The notes: generated by a model from the letters alone, not told the origin. A DNA stretch of 64,000 nt from Cellvibrio sp. 79 (GCA_003056245.1 MVDH01000003.1:969957-1033956), one strand, 5' to 3'. Positions 1 to 9,959 are shown, counted from the stretch's first letter. Translations and numbers: made by a program.

Positions 1-999
1 TTGCAGTTCCCAGAGCACACTAAAGAATCTTATGAAGCTGCAGCAAAAATGGGCGCAGGCATTCTGGAGTGCGACGTAACGTTCACCAAAGATAAACAGC
101 TAGTATGTCGCCACTCACAATGCGATCTGCACACCACCACCAATATTCTGGCAACACCGCTGGGCAGCAAATGCAGCCAACCGTTTTCACCCTTCGATCC
201 AGTCAGCGGTAAAGCTGCCAGTGCGAATTGCTGTACCAGCGATATCACGCTCGCCGAATTTAAAACCCTGCAAGGAAAAATGGATGCGTTCAATCCCAAA
301 GCAACAACACCGGCAGAATATTTACAAGGCACCGCCAACTGGCGCACTGACCTTTACGCCAGTAAAGGTACCTTGTTAACCCATGCCGAAAGTATTCAGC
401 TGTTTAAAAAACTCGGTGTAAAAATGACGCCCGAATTAAAATCAGCGAGCGTGCCTATGCCATTTAACGGTTACACCCAGGCACAATATGCACAACAATT
501 AATTAATGAATACAAAGCGGCAGGCGTAAAAGCACGCGATGTGTGGCCACAATCATTTGATATCCAGGACGTGCGTTACTGGATCAAAAATGAAGCGCAA
601 TTTGGCAAGCAAGCGGTTTACCTGGATGATGCCGATACTATCGCCGATGTACCAACAGCTACTGATTTACAACTCTATGCCGATGAAGGTTTTAACATTG
701 TCGCACCACCAATCTGGGTGTTGTTGGCATTGGACAATGACAACAAAATTATTCCATCCGAATACGCGCGCAACGCCAAAAAAGCCGGTTTGAAAATGAT
801 CACCTGGTCATTTGAGCGCTCCGGTCCACTTAAAAATGGTGGCGGTTGGTATTACCAAACTATCAATCCCGCGATTAATAATGATGGCGATATGATGGAT
901 GCATTGCATGTATTAGCGAAGGATGTTGGCGTGATTGGAATTTTTTCTGATTGGCCAGCGAGCGTGAGTTACTACGCGAGCTGTATGAATTTAAAATAG
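1..999 (+). CDS. Glycerophosphodiester phosphodiesterase (5'-truncated by window edge)
   Basis: Glycerophosphodiester phosphodiesterase family: hydrolyses glycerophosphodiesters to glycerol 3-phosphate and an alcohol. The readable part holds the ECD metal-binding motif near residue 23 and the RHS motif near residue 37, then the long insertion with several cysteines seen in larger secreted members, and ends with a WSFERSG strand typical of the barrel C-terminus. The frame is open to base 1, where a TTG appears by chance. The catalytic His-Arg of the first barrel strand and any signal peptide must lie upstream, so the gene starts outside the window. It is convergent with the hybrid kinase, with a strong hairpin between them. 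Family assignment is firm; substrate is unknown. Confidence 0.85.
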   Translation: MQFPEHTKESYEAAAKMGAGILECDVTFTKDKQLVCRHSQCDLHTTTNILATPLGSKCSQPFSPFDPVSGKAASANCCTSDITLAEFKTLQGKMDAFNPKATTPAEYLQGTANWRTDLYASKGTLLTHAESIQLFKKLGVKMTPELKSASVPMPFNGYTQAQYAQQLINEYKAAGVKARDVWPQSFDIQDVRYWIKNEAQFGKQAVYLDDADTIADVPTATDLQLYADEGFNIVAPPIWVLLALDNDNKIIPSEYARNAKKAGLKMITWSFERSGPLKNGGGWYYQTINPAINNDGDMMDALHVLAKDVGVIGIFSDWPASVSYYASCMNLK

Positions 1000-1047
1000 C
1001 AGTTACCTGATAGTTAAAGAACCAGCTCATTAAAAAGTCTGGTCCTT

Positions 1048-1084
1048 CAAGAGCCTGGCCGATTAAAAACCGGCCAGGCTCTTG
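1048..1084. terminator. Strong hairpin between convergent genes
   Basis: A perfect 14-bp stem (left arm CAAGAGCCTGGCCG at 1048-1061, right arm 1071-1084) with a 9-base loop lies between the stop of the phosphodiesterase gene and the stop of the hybrid kinase. It has no clear T-run on either side, so it may act as a bidirectional transcript end or 3' stabiliser rather than a classical terminator. Confidence 0.6.
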
Positions 1085-1128
1085 CTGTTTACCCGCAAAA
1101 ACTCCAATGTTATTTTCATAATAACGTC

Positions 1129-4100
1129 TCAGGAGTTTTCCAACAGCCACTCCTGTGCCGCCGCTACAGTCAATTGCAATTCCTGTTGCAGATGTTGCCA
1201 GTGCTTATCCGACTGTTGCACAGACTTTTGCGCGAGCAATTCGAATTCCAGCACGCGCGCAGCCTCAATAAAATCGGTAGCGCCCAACATACCAACGGTG
1301 CCACGCAGGGTATGTAATGAACGCGCGCAAGCTTCCCAATCATCCTGCTGGTATAACTGCTGTAAATTGGCAACCGTTTTTTCAGTGTTACTCAATAAAT
1401 TGGTAACAAGTGCGCGGGTTTTTTCCATATGCGCACTATTGGCGGCGGACATCGCCAGCAACTTATCAATATTAAATTTTTGCGCGGCAGAAACCGTTTG
1501 TGTTTTTTCAATTGGTGTCGTTGCATTGCTTTTTTGATCACTGCCGGAGTTGTGGGTGTGCGGCAAATAATGCGCAATGGTCGCCAGCATTATGTCGGCT
1601 TCAATTGGCTTGGCGATGAGATCATCCATGCCAGAAGCTATACACTCATCGCGCTCGAATTCCATTACCCCGGCAGTCATTGCTAATATTGGCAGGGTTA
1701 GCCCCAATTCCTTACGGATCATCCGCGTTGCTGTGAATCCATCCATCACCGGCATTTGCACATCCATTAATACCACATCATAGAGATCACTGTTTTCACG
1801 TAATCGATCAACCGCTTTTTGGCCATTGTCGACAATATCCAGCGTTGCACCGGCTTGTGTTAATAATTCGTGCGCAACAATCTGGTTAAATTCATTGTCC
1901 TCAACTAACAGAATACGCCCCTGAAGAAGGGTCGTAGCTGAACGCGAATGTTGCGTGCCATCAATGTCTTTTGCTAACAACTCATGCAAGGTGTCAAACA
2001 CACTGGACGATGTAAACGGTTTAAATAAATAGGCGGATGGGCGTTGCGTTAACGTCAACGATTTTTCCTGTTGCATAATTTTTTCGCGCCCGAATGCATT
2101 GACCATTAAAATCATGGGCGGTGAAGCATCACTTCGTAGCGAACGCATTGCATCAATCGTACTAATTCCATTCATGCCCGGCATTTGCCAATCCACCAAA
2201 ATGGCATCGTAGGATTTACCTCTGGTGTTTGCCTCGCGCACCCGTTCTATCGCTTCTTTACCGGAATTGGCGATATCCACTTGCCATAACCAGGTTTGCA
2301 TAATTTTTTGCAACGCTTCGCGGCTGGAAGGGTTGTCTTCCACGATGAGCAATTGCAATGTGCGCATAAACGGTGGCGTCGTTAGCGGTGCGCCTGCGGT
2401 GGATATTGCAAAGGGAATCTGCACCGCAAATTCACTGCCCTGGCCATGGGTGCTGCTGACAAAAATATTGCCATGCATTAATTCCACTAACCGGCGTGAA
2501 ATTGTTAACCCCAACCCGGTCCCGCCAAATTTACGCGTTGTAGATGAATCCGCCTGGGTGAATGGCGAAAACAGTCGCGCGAGCTGCGCATCCGTTAAAC
2601 CGATGCCGGTATCGCGCACTAAAAATTGCAAGCGCACTTGTTCAACGTCAGTTACGTCCGCCGATGTTGCTTGCTTGATGATACCAACTTGCACTGAAAT
2701 TTCGCCTTGCTCGGTAAACTTGATCGCATTGCTTACCAGATTGACGAGCACCTGTTGCAGGCGATGGGAATCGCCCCATAACAGCGGGGGAATTTTTTCA
2801 TTAACGCTAATAATCAATTCCAGATTTTTATGCGCCGCATTCACGCTCATTAAATTAGCTAGTGATGACAGCACATCATTCAATGCAAATTGCACCGGAG
2901 CAAGTTCCATTTTTCCCGCTTCGATTTTGGAAAAATCGAGGATGTCATTCAGGATTCCCAATAACGATTTACCCGAAGAGGAAATCATATCAAGATATTT
3001 TTTCTGCTCTGCCGACAATGCAGTTCGCGCTAGCAGTTGAGCCATGCCTAATACAGCATTCATCGGCGTGCGAATTTCGTGGCTCATGTTAGCCACAAAA
3101 TCGCTTTTAGCCTGGTTCGCATGTTCCGCTTGCTGTTTGGCAAGGCGCAATTTTAATTCAGCTTGTTTACGGTCGCTGATATCACGCGCGATACCGACAA
3201 ATAAAAAATGATCACCTAACGACATGGCATTAATCGTTAATTCCAGCTGAAATGTTGTGCCATTTTTACGCAGCCCCGGCAATTCAATACTGGGCTTACC
3301 CACAACCACCGGATCACCGCCGGATAAAAACCGGCGCATTCCCGCTTCATGTGCGGCGCGCATATTTTCCGGTATCAGCAAGGTAATATTTTTACCAATA
3401 ACATCTTCCGGGAGATAACCAAATATTTTGCTCGCAGCATGATTAAAGGATTCAATAATACCCCGCTCATCCACGGTGATAATGCCTTCGCCCACATTAT
3501 CCATTACGGTGCGCATGCGTAATTCTTTTTCCGTGGCGACACGCTCGGATTCAACAATCCGCGCGGTCACCGGTTTGATTTGCGAATGCAACACCAACGC
3601 ACCGCCAATCACCAGAAATAAAAATAGCGGAACACTCCAGCGGAATTGCTCGCGAATCGGATTCAATAATGAGCGTGCATCCTGCTTGACGACGATTCCC
3701 CAATTTTTATCCAACAGTGGCGCGTACGCAGCAACAACAGTCGTTTTTTCCAGGTCCATACCATGAAACAAGCCCGTGCGCCCGCTCGTTGCCAGGGCCA
3801 TAGGGGTCGGCTGGTTATAGATATTGGTGAATTCCATTTGATAAAGCTGCGTATGGTTTTTATCCGGAAAACAATTCAAGGTATTTTCTTGCCGGACACA
3901 GATCCGGGTTTCACTTTCATTCCCCAAATCATCACTCAACAATTGATAGACGATATGCGATAGCGGTTCCTCCAATACCATAGTGCCCGGTTGCCCGCGC
4001 TCATCGCGAATTGGAATGCTCAGTTTTATCAGCAAACCATCATCCCATCCCAGTTGCGCCGGCAAATTATCCAGCGTAATTGCAAAGGCCGGCGCCGTAG

Positions 4101-5109
4101 AAAAATGCCCAAGGTGGAGCAGCTCTTTACCGTCGTTACCATAAATAGCGAGCGCGTTGGTACCGGAGGTCAGGATGCCATCGCCAATTGCAGTTAACTC
4201 GCGGCGCACGTCGGCATTGGTGGGATCTTCTGCAAGCATTTTGCTCAATACATAAATACGCGTGCGACCGGCATTCAAACGCGCTTTGGTAAGCAGTTGT
4301 TCAATACCCAGGGTCAAGGTCGCTGTTTGGGTTTTTAATGTTTGGGAAAGGTTTGCGCCCAGGTTTTTTTCAAAGGTAACTTGCTGGGCCGCAAAACCCG
4401 CCACCCCTACAATCAACGTGACAAGAATTAATAACGCGGTTCCACCCAGGATAATTTTATCCCCGTCGGCGCGGCGATGATGGTTGATATACCAAAGCGA
4501 CTGGCTCCAATGCCGCCACAACCCGAAACACACAACGAGCAAGCCCGCTGAAGTATGCAGAGCCATCCGTGTAATAGTGATGCCATACAAATGTTCCAGT
4601 TGCAGCAAATGCCCGATCAATCCCGCTACACCGAGCAGACCAACGGCGAGTATTAACAATTGAACCATCAATGCGCCGGTGCGCCAGCTCACCGTATGGG
4701 CGAATAGCAATATTATTCCCGTTAGTAAAAACGAGAGCGCGGTATTGGGTGGCATGCGCCCGGGGTAGGGATTTCCATCAAGCAACCAGGAATGGAAGCG
4801 GGTGAGATCCAGGCGTAAATCCACGCCAGTTAAATGCTCTGCCAATTCCAGCGATGCCAGTAATACTAAAAAACTGCCCGCCAGTTTTTGTGTGCGAAGG
4901 CTGGGGGAAGGAGAGAAAATGGCGGGCGCGATCAGTGCTAGCCCGGTCACCGCAAAACACAGTGCCGTATTCAATACCATGGCGAGAAAATCCGCGCGCA
5001 ATTGCAGCGCCGCCGGATAACGCACTAACCAGCCATAAATCACAACCATCGCCAGGATGAGCACCGCAATGCCAGCGCTTGTTTGTGCAGTTATTCGTTT
5101 ATTTTCCAT
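1129..5109 (-). CDS. Hybrid sensor histidine kinase (TM region, PAS, HisKA, HATPase, two REC, HPt)
   Basis: An all-in-one phosphorelay kinase of about 1326 residues. In order: six or seven hydrophobic segments (about 15-215), another TM, an extracytoplasmic sensor region (about 245-490), a TM, a PAS domain (about 535-650), HisKA with MSHEIRTPMN as phospho-acceptor, HATPase with DTGIGL and GGTGLGL, a first receiver (VEDN, DWQMPG), a second receiver (VEDNEFNQ, MDVQMPVMDG) and a C-terminal HPt domain with the acceptor HTLRG. Phosphate would pass His to Asp to HPt to an unknown response regulator, as in BarA/EvgS-type kinases. I chose ATG at 5109; a TTG 15 bases upstream is also in frame. The gene stands alone, so the partner is not visible. 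The signal is unknown. Confidence 0.9.
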   Translation of the reverse strand: MENKRITAQTSAGIAVLILAMVVIYGWLVRYPAALQLRADFLAMVLNTALCFAVTGLALIAPAIFSPSPSLRTQKLAGSFLVLLASLELAEHLTGVDLRLDLTRFHSWLLDGNPYPGRMPPNTALSFLLTGIILLFAHTVSWRTGALMVQLLILAVGLLGVAGLIGHLLQLEHLYGITITRMALHTSAGLLVVCFGLWRHWSQSLWYINHHRRADGDKIILGGTALLILVTLIVGVAGFAAQQVTFEKNLGANLSQTLKTQTATLTLGIEQLLTKARLNAGRTRIYVLSKMLAEDPTNADVRRELTAIGDGILTSGTNALAIYGNDGKELLHLGHFSTAPAFAITLDNLPAQLGWDDGLLIKLSIPIRDERGQPGTMVLEEPLSHIVYQLLSDDLGNESETRICVRQENTLNCFPDKNHTQLYQMEFTNIYNQPTPMALATSGRTGLFHGMDLEKTTVVAAYAPLLDKNWGIVVKQDARSLLNPIREQFRWSVPLFLFLVIGGALVLHSQIKPVTARIVESERVATEKELRMRTVMDNVGEGIITVDERGIIESFNHAASKIFGYLPEDVIGKNITLLIPENMRAAHEAGMRRFLSGGDPVVVGKPSIELPGLRKNGTTFQLELTINAMSLGDHFLFVGIARDISDRKQAELKLRLAKQQAEHANQAKSDFVANMSHEIRTPMNAVLGMAQLLARTALSAEQKKYLDMISSSGKSLLGILNDILDFSKIEAGKMELAPVQFALNDVLSSLANLMSVNAAHKNLELIISVNEKIPPLLWGDSHRLQQVLVNLVSNAIKFTEQGEISVQVGIIKQATSADVTDVEQVRLQFLVRDTGIGLTDAQLARLFSPFTQADSSTTRKFGGTGLGLTISRRLVELMHGNIFVSSTHGQGSEFAVQIPFAISTAGAPLTTPPFMRTLQLLIVEDNPSSREALQKIMQTWLWQVDIANSGKEAIERVREANTRGKSYDAILVDWQMPGMNGISTIDAMRSLRSDASPPMILMVNAFGREKIMQQEKSLTLTQRPSAYLFKPFTSSSVFDTLHELLAKDIDGTQHSRSATTLLQGRILLVEDNEFNQIVAHELLTQAGATLDIVDNGQKAVDRLRENSDLYDVVLMDVQMPVMDGFTATRMIRKELGLTLPILAMTAGVMEFERDECIASGMDDLIAKPIEADIMLATIAHYLPHTHNSGSDQKSNATTPIEKTQTVSAAQKFNIDKLLAMSAANSAHMEKTRALVTNLLSNTEKTVANLQQLYQQDDWEACARSLHTLRGTVGMLGATDFIEAARVLEFELLAQKSVQQSDKHWQHLQQELQLTVAAAQEWLLENS

Positions 5110-5265
5110 AGACAACGCGACCAAACCCTTAACAAAACAGATTAAGGGTAGCCCATGGGTTGGAAGCTACCAGAGCAAAACGCGGAAGATAATCAAGGAA
5201 GGGCGTGTACGGCGGCATTTAAATCGCCGCAGGAACGGAATCATCCTTGACTCCGGTTTTTTGCG

Positions 5266-6720
5266 CTAGGCATTCGGGGAATGCGGAGCGGAGGAGAGCG
5301 AGTTTTTGATATCGTGTTCGCCTTTCGGCTCAGGTTTAAATATGCGGTTAATAATGTCCAGCGCCGGCCCGGTCATGCAGGTGGTGATAATCGCCATCAG
5401 CACCATCATGGTAAAAATTTCCGCCGAGATAACCCCCAGGTCATAACCGATATTCAACACCACCAATTCCATCAAGCCACGGGTATTCATCAGCGCACCC
5501 ACCGACAAACTATCCTTCCAGCTTTGGCCGACAAATCTTGCCGCCAACGCGCTGCCCGCAAATTTACCCAGCACCGCCACAACAATAATCAGCGCGGTGA
5601 TTTGCCATAACAGCGGATCGTTCAACAGGCCAACCTGGGTGCGCAAACCGGTAAATACAAAAAACAGCGGCAACAATAAAACCAGGGCAACGTCCTGTAC
5701 TTTTTCGATAAAAATTTGGCGGAATTTTTCGTTATCCGGCATGATCGCACCCGCCATAAACGCGCCGAACAATGCGTGGATACCCACAATTTCTGCGGCA
5801 TAAGCCGAGAGGATCAGCACTAAAAAGAAGATCGCTACCACCGGCCTGCTGATGGATTCCGCCGCAGAATGTTTTTCGCTGATGCGTTCAAGGAACGGCC
5901 GGACCAGTTTGATCATGATGACGACATACACAATCGACAAACCAATCGTGTAAAGGCCATTGATAAACGTGCCCGCTTTAACAAACGCAATCAATGCCGC
6001 CAGGATGCACCAGGCACTCACGTCATCGGCGGCAGCGCAGGTCAGCGCAATCGTCCCCAGTTTTGTTTTATTAATGCCCCGCTCTTGCACAATACGCGCG
6101 AGCACCGGGAATGCGGTAATACTCATCGCCACACCGCTAAACAAGGCGAACGCGGAAAATGGAACATTCGCGGGTGCGAAATCCTGATAGAGGAAATATG
6201 CCAACCCTACGCCGAGGGTGAACGGGATAAAAATACTCGCATGGCTAATCACAACCGCATCGTAGGCTTTGTCCTTCAGTGTTTTTAAACTGATTTCCAT
6301 GCCTACGATATACATAAATAAAATCAGGCCGATCTGGCTGATGAATTGCAAATTCCCCAAAGATTGCTTGGGGAAAAGATCCGCTAAGAGTTCCGGAAAA
6401 TGCATACCGAGAAATGATGGGCCAAGCATAATGCCAGCGATCATTTCGCCGACCACCACCGGTTGTTTGATTTTGGTACACACCCAGCCAAATACTCTGG
6501 CCACCACAATAATGGTCGCAATCTGGGCAAGCAGTAACGCCAGCGGATGCTGGAAGTTATGCATGATAGTGCCGAGGAAATCGGCCGACTGGTCGCCAGC
6601 TGCCGCTGCTGGCGCATCACCCTGTTCCATTTTTGCCCCGAGGAAAATAATCCAGTACATAAAGGCAATTAAAGCGCTGGTGATCGTTAGATAGGAGAAC
6701 CCTTGTTTGAATTTGCTCAT
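5266..6720 (-). CDS. Cation:proton antiporter, CPA2/Kef-type membrane domain
   Basis: Integral membrane antiporter of 484 residues with about 12-13 hydrophobic segments. The AADDVSAW motif carries the paired aspartates that bind the cation and proton in the CPA2 family; GLRTQVGLL and MNTRGLMELVVLNIG are also family hallmarks. It lacks the cytoplasmic TrkA-N (RCK) domain of KefB/KefC, so it is more like the stand-alone NapA/sll0689-type exchangers. An additional N-terminal hydrophobic segment followed by an Ala-rich loop (AAAAGD) precedes the core. It probably exchanges Na+ or K+ for H+ across the inner membrane; the ion cannot be read from sequence. It lies downstream of the kinase start on the same strand with no evident operon link. 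Confidence 0.88.
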   Translation of the reverse strand: MSKFKQGFSYLTITSALIAFMYWIIFLGAKMEQGDAPAAAAGDQSADFLGTIMHNFQHPLALLLAQIATIIVVARVFGWVCTKIKQPVVVGEMIAGIMLGPSFLGMHFPELLADLFPKQSLGNLQFISQIGLILFMYIVGMEISLKTLKDKAYDAVVISHASIFIPFTLGVGLAYFLYQDFAPANVPFSAFALFSGVAMSITAFPVLARIVQERGINKTKLGTIALTCAAADDVSAWCILAALIAFVKAGTFINGLYTIGLSIVYVVIMIKLVRPFLERISEKHSAAESISRPVVAIFFLVLILSAYAAEIVGIHALFGAFMAGAIMPDNEKFRQIFIEKVQDVALVLLLPLFFVFTGLRTQVGLLNDPLLWQITALIIVVAVLGKFAGSALAARFVGQSWKDSLSVGALMNTRGLMELVVLNIGYDLGVISAEIFTMMVLMAIITTCMTGPALDIINRIFKPEPKGEHDIKNSLSSAPHSPNA

Positions 6721-6753
6721 TTTGTTCTCTCGCTAAATTCAATATCGCTGTAG

Positions 6754-6777
6754 TAAAAAAGCCTGCATAAGCAGGCT
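6754..6777 (-). terminator. Rho-independent terminator of the DCC operon
   Basis: The stem AGCCTGC / GCAGGCT with an ATAA loop (6760-6777) is flanked on its left by a run of A, which is a T-run on the minus strand. It ends the minus-strand unit 7807-6903 before the antiporter gene. Confidence 0.75.
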
Positions 6778-6902
6778 GCGTAAACTACCACGGTCAATTC
6801 TGCGGCTTACAGTTTCAAGAGATAGTTATTCGCTATGGCGTATGGGAAGGATCATCGACATTCATAACATTTTTAAAACGCGCAATGGCAGAGCTTAAAA
6901 AT

Positions 6903-7328
6903 TTATAAAAACCGCTGCTCATGATCGACGGTTGGCAGCACGCACACATCGTATTTACCAAACAATTTATAGCGGTTGAGCGCAACGCGGTCATAACACC
7001 AGTCGCGTATTCTCCGGGGAAAAACCCGCGTAATACCGAATAATGGCCAGGGAAATGGGAGTTGCTGGACAATCGTTAAAAAGGCATCGCCTTTACTGAT
7101 CGCCTGATCACCCCGGATAAGCAACATGGTTTCAAAATGATCCAGCGGATAATCAAACCACTGCAAAATCGCTTGGCCTTGCGGAGATTGAACAGAACAT
7201 AATTTGAAGCGATGCGCGGTATCAAAGCGGATAATGAAACGGCTCCAGCGATTACACAGTTTGCACACCGCATCGAACAAAATAATTTGATCATCCGGTT
7301 TAACGCCCGGCGGATAATTTTTTTCCAT
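6903..7328 (-). CDS. Thiol-disulfide oxidoreductase, DCC family (DUF393)
   Basis: About 141 residues. The DAVCKLCNRW stretch near the N-terminus is the DxxCxxC signature that names the DCC family, a thioredoxin-like group whose physiological substrates are mostly unknown. The frame extends to 7373, but ATG at 7328 is preferred: it follows AGGAG by about 9 bases and falls 2 bases after the TAA of the upstream gene, indicating translational coupling. The C-terminal part (RVFPRRIRDWCYD, ALNRYKLFGKYD) matches the family's conserved tail. It shares a transcript with the membrane protein gene just upstream. Confidence 0.85.
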   Translation of the reverse strand: MEKNYPPGVKPDDQIILFDAVCKLCNRWSRFIIRFDTAHRFKLCSVQSPQGQAILQWFDYPLDHFETMLLIRGDQAISKGDAFLTIVQQLPFPWPLFGITRVFPRRIRDWCYDRVALNRYKLFGKYDVCVLPTVDHEQRFL

Positions 7329-7330
7329 CG

Positions 7331-7807
7331 TTATTGCTCCTGCACCAATTTGCGATCCAGATTCCATAACCACACCAGCGGCACCACCAACACAATGGCT
7401 GCAAAAATATCAACCCACACATGCAGCCAGGCGTTGCGCTGTAACGAAATCAAAATGTCTTGCGGCACCCACCATAAAATGACTAACGCCAATCCACCCC
7501 AAATCGCCGGATTGCGATAGCGATCACCGATATAGATTAATACCAGCAGCGATAGCGAAAATGCCTGCAAGGTTGCACCGAACAACGCCATCCACCAACG
7601 CTGGAATTCAAGGGCATTCTGGTCCGCCGACGCGAAGCCAAAACTGGCCAGAATCTGTTGATGATAAGGAACCAGACCAACTGCATCAGCTCCCACGGTC
7701 ATGATCACAGCACCAATGGCATGTCCGACTGCCACGGCATAAAGCCACCCGACGATACATTTACGCAGGTTACATCGACCGGCAATGGGACATTGATACC
7801 TGCTCAT
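7331..7807 (-). CDS. Small integral membrane protein, probable partner of the DCC protein
   Basis: I do not recognise the family. The 158-residue product has four clear hydrophobic segments (about 17-45, 70-95, 100-118, 128-148), a cysteine pair near the N-terminus (CPIAGRCN) and a charged cytoplasmic tail. It sits directly upstream of the DCC oxidoreductase gene with a 2-base gap, and its promoter region is shared divergently with the GbsR-type regulator and contains an FNR-like box. A redox-linked membrane role is a guess from this context only. Confidence 0.7.
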   Translation of the reverse strand: MSRYQCPIAGRCNLRKCIVGWLYAVAVGHAIGAVIMTVGADAVGLVPYHQQILASFGFASADQNALEFQRWWMALFGATLQAFSLSLLVLIYIGDRYRNPAIWGGLALVILWWVPQDILISLQRNAWLHVWVDIFAAIVLVVPLVWLWNLDRKLVQEQ

Positions 7808-7833
7808 CTGCTCTCCTTTTTTATCCGCTACAC

Positions 7834-7847
7834 TTGACCCAGATCAA
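7834..7847. promoter_or_regulatory. FNR/ANR-type box
   Basis: TTGACCCAGATCAA matches the FNR consensus TTGAT-N4-ATCAA at 9 of 10 fixed positions. It lies in the 86-base space between the divergent membrane-protein and GbsR genes, so it could control either. Oxygen-responsive control fits the cytochrome bd genes downstream. Confidence 0.6.
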
Positions 7848-7859
7848 TCAATTCTGTAA

Positions 7860-7877
7860 TTTCAGAATATACTGAAA
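7860..7877. promoter_or_regulatory. Inverted repeat, candidate GbsR/MarR auto-operator
   Basis: TTTCAG and CTGAAA flank a 6-base AATATA centre, and another TTCAG half-site follows immediately at 7880-7884. The repeat ends 17 bases before the ATG of the regulator gene. MarR-type proteins usually bind such palindromes and repress their own gene; binding here is inferred. Confidence 0.5.
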
Positions 7878-7893
7878 ATTCAGGAATTCCAAT

Positions 7894-8463
7894 ATGTCCG
7901 AAAAACTTACCCCAATGATCCAATCCTTCATCCTTCACTTTGGCGAAATGGGTAGCCGTTGGGGGATCAATCGCACCGTAGGTCAAATGTATGCATTGCT
8001 GGTATTGCGCAAAGAACCACTCTGCGCCGATGACATAACCGAAGCGCTGGGAATTTCCCGCTCCAATGTAAGCATGGGCTTAAAAGAATTGATGTCCTGG
8101 GAACTGGTAAAACTGCAACATCGCCCCGGTGAGCGCAAAGAGTTTTATTCGGCGCCGGGTGACGTGTGGGACATCGCCAAAACATTGATTGAACAACGTC
8201 GTAAACGCGAGATTGACCCTACACTGTCTACGTTGCGCAATTTATTGATCGAAACGCCAGCAAATGATGAAGAAGCCTATGCACAACAACGCATGCGCGA
8301 AATGCATGAACTTATTGAGATGCTGACACTCTGGACTCAAGAGATCCAACGCCTTGATTCCGCGCAACTCGGCAAATTATTAAAGCTCGGCAACAGCATC
8401 GGCAAAGTACTCGACATGAAAGACCGCCTGCTCGGCTCCGGTAAAAAAGAATCAATGAAGTGA
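7894..8463 (+). CDS. GbsR/MarR-family transcriptional regulator
   Basis: A 189-residue winged-helix regulator. The segment EALGISRSNVSMGLKELMSW (about 47-66) is the recognition helix region, followed by the wing HRPGERKEFY. The WG near residue 23 and the long C-terminal helical part are typical of the GbsR subgroup rather than classical MarR. It lies upstream of cydAB on the same strand, with about 120 bases between, which suggests it controls the oxidase genes. The start has an AGGA ribosome site 8 bases upstream. Confidence 0.85.
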   Translation: MSEKLTPMIQSFILHFGEMGSRWGINRTVGQMYALLVLRKEPLCADDITEALGISRSNVSMGLKELMSWELVKLQHRPGERKEFYSAPGDVWDIAKTLIEQRRKREIDPTLSTLRNLLIETPANDEEAYAQQRMREMHELIEMLTLWTQEIQRLDSAQLGKLLKLGNSIGKVLDMKDRLLGSGKKESMK

Positions 8464-8584
8464 CGGATGCGTAAACCCTAGCGCAATACGCACGTCAAGG
8501 TAAACATTTTTTACTGATTACCACTGCATCAAATTGACGCTTTACACAGAAAGGATTCAATACATTTTTTCTCGAGGTAACTTT

Positions 8585-9952
8585 ATGCTCGAAACATTTA
8601 TGCTCTCCCGCATCCAGTTCGCGGCCAATATTTCTTTCCACATTTTATTTCCTTCTATTTCGATCGCCCTCGCGTGGTTTTTGTTTTACTTCAAAATTCG
8701 TTATACACGCAGCGGTGCGGAAGTCTGGATGCGCGCCTATCGTTTCTGGGTGAAAGTCTTTGCACTGACATTTGCATTGGGTGTTGTAAGCGGCATCACC
8801 ATGAGTTTTCAATTCGGTACCAATTGGCCCGGCTATATGGAAACAGTGGGTAATATTGCAGGGCCATTATTGGGCTATGAAGTTCTCACCGCATTTTTTC
8901 TGGAAGCAACATTTTTAGGGATTATGTTGTTCGGTATTAATAAAGTATCCAATCGTGTGCACACGCTTGCAACTTTCCTGGTCGCATTTGGTACCAGCAT
9001 GTCGGCATTCTGGATTATCGCACTCAACTCCTGGATGCAAACCCCTACCGGTTTTGAAATGCGTCCGGTTGGCGATACCATGAAAGCATTTCCGCTCGAT
9101 TGGTGGGCAATTATTTTTAACCCATCCATGCCCTATCGTTTAGCGCACATGTTAATTGCATCCGGTTTAACCGCCGCATTTTTAATCGCGGGTATTTCCG
9201 CTTACCGCATCTTAAAAGATGACCATAAACCGGCGCCACGCCTCACCTTAAAAAATGCCACCATCGCCGCCGCGTTTTTAATACCGCTACAAATTTTTCT
9301 TGGCGATATGCATGGCCTCAACACACTGCATCACCAACCTGCAAAAATTGCGGCAATGGAAGCGGTATGGAATACCGAGAAAAATGTTCCGCTGGTGCTA
9401 TTTGCCATTCCTGACCATGAAACGCAGAGCAACAAATTTTCGGTAGAAATTCCGAACATGGCCAGCATTATTCTAACGCACACTACTGATGGAGAACTCA
9501 AAGGCCTGAACGAATTCCCCGACGCACATCCGCCGGTTAAACCGTTATTTTATGGCTTCCGTATTATGGTGGGCATTGGGATGCTGATGTTGCTGGTGTC
9601 ATGGACGGGCTGCTGGCAATTATATCGCCGCAAGGAAATATCCCCAATGATGCTGAAAGTTTTTGTCGGCATGACGTTCTCCGGCTGGATCGCTACGCTC
9701 GCTGGTTGGTACGTCACCGAAATTGGCCGGCAACCCTGGTTAGTCACCGGTGTGCTAAAAACTGCCGATGCGGTTACCAGCACACCGGCAAGCAATGTCG
9801 GCACTTCACTGGCGATTTATCTAACGTTGTATGCGATTTTATTGACAGCCTACATTCGCACATTATTTGTGATGGCGAGAAAAGCAGTACTGGTAGATCG
9901 CCCCGAAGGCGTTGATACCCTGCAAGAAAAACTGGTCGAAGAAAATCTGTGA
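8585..9952 (+). CDS. cydA: Cytochrome bd ubiquinol oxidase subunit I
   Basis: Subunit I of cytochrome bd quinol oxidase, which carries hemes b558, b595 and d and reduces O2 with quinol in the inner membrane. Visible markers are SRIQFAANISFHILFP (heme ligand His in the first helix), the GTNWPGYM/GYEVLTAFFLEATFLG helices, NSWMQTP, and GWYVTEIGRQPW near the C-terminus. At 455 residues it is shorter than E. coli CydA, matching the short Q-loop, cyanide-insensitive (CIO-like) group. The reading frame extends upstream to 8534, but ATG at 8585 follows GAGGTAAC at correct spacing. It is followed 7 bases later by cydB. Confidence 0.95.
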   Translation: MLETFMLSRIQFAANISFHILFPSISIALAWFLFYFKIRYTRSGAEVWMRAYRFWVKVFALTFALGVVSGITMSFQFGTNWPGYMETVGNIAGPLLGYEVLTAFFLEATFLGIMLFGINKVSNRVHTLATFLVAFGTSMSAFWIIALNSWMQTPTGFEMRPVGDTMKAFPLDWWAIIFNPSMPYRLAHMLIASGLTAAFLIAGISAYRILKDDHKPAPRLTLKNATIAAAFLIPLQIFLGDMHGLNTLHHQPAKIAAMEAVWNTEKNVPLVLFAIPDHETQSNKFSVEIPNMASIILTHTTDGELKGLNEFPDAHPPVKPLFYGFRIMVGIGMLMLLVSWTGCWQLYRRKEISPMMLKVFVGMTFSGWIATLAGWYVTEIGRQPWLVTGVLKTADAVTSTPASNVGTSLAIYLTLYAILLTAYIRTLFVMARKAVLVDRPEGVDTLQEKLVEENL

Positions 9953-9959
9953 GGAAAAT

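Noticed and set aside
1-3. TTG at the first base as the start codon of the phosphodiesterase gene
   Set aside because: The frame is open at the window edge and the essential N-terminal barrel strand is missing, so this is a truncated gene, not a start.
2225-3040. 271-codon plus-strand frame inside the hybrid kinase gene
   Set aside because: It is the complement of a well-supported kinase region, with Cys/Ser-rich composition and no family features.
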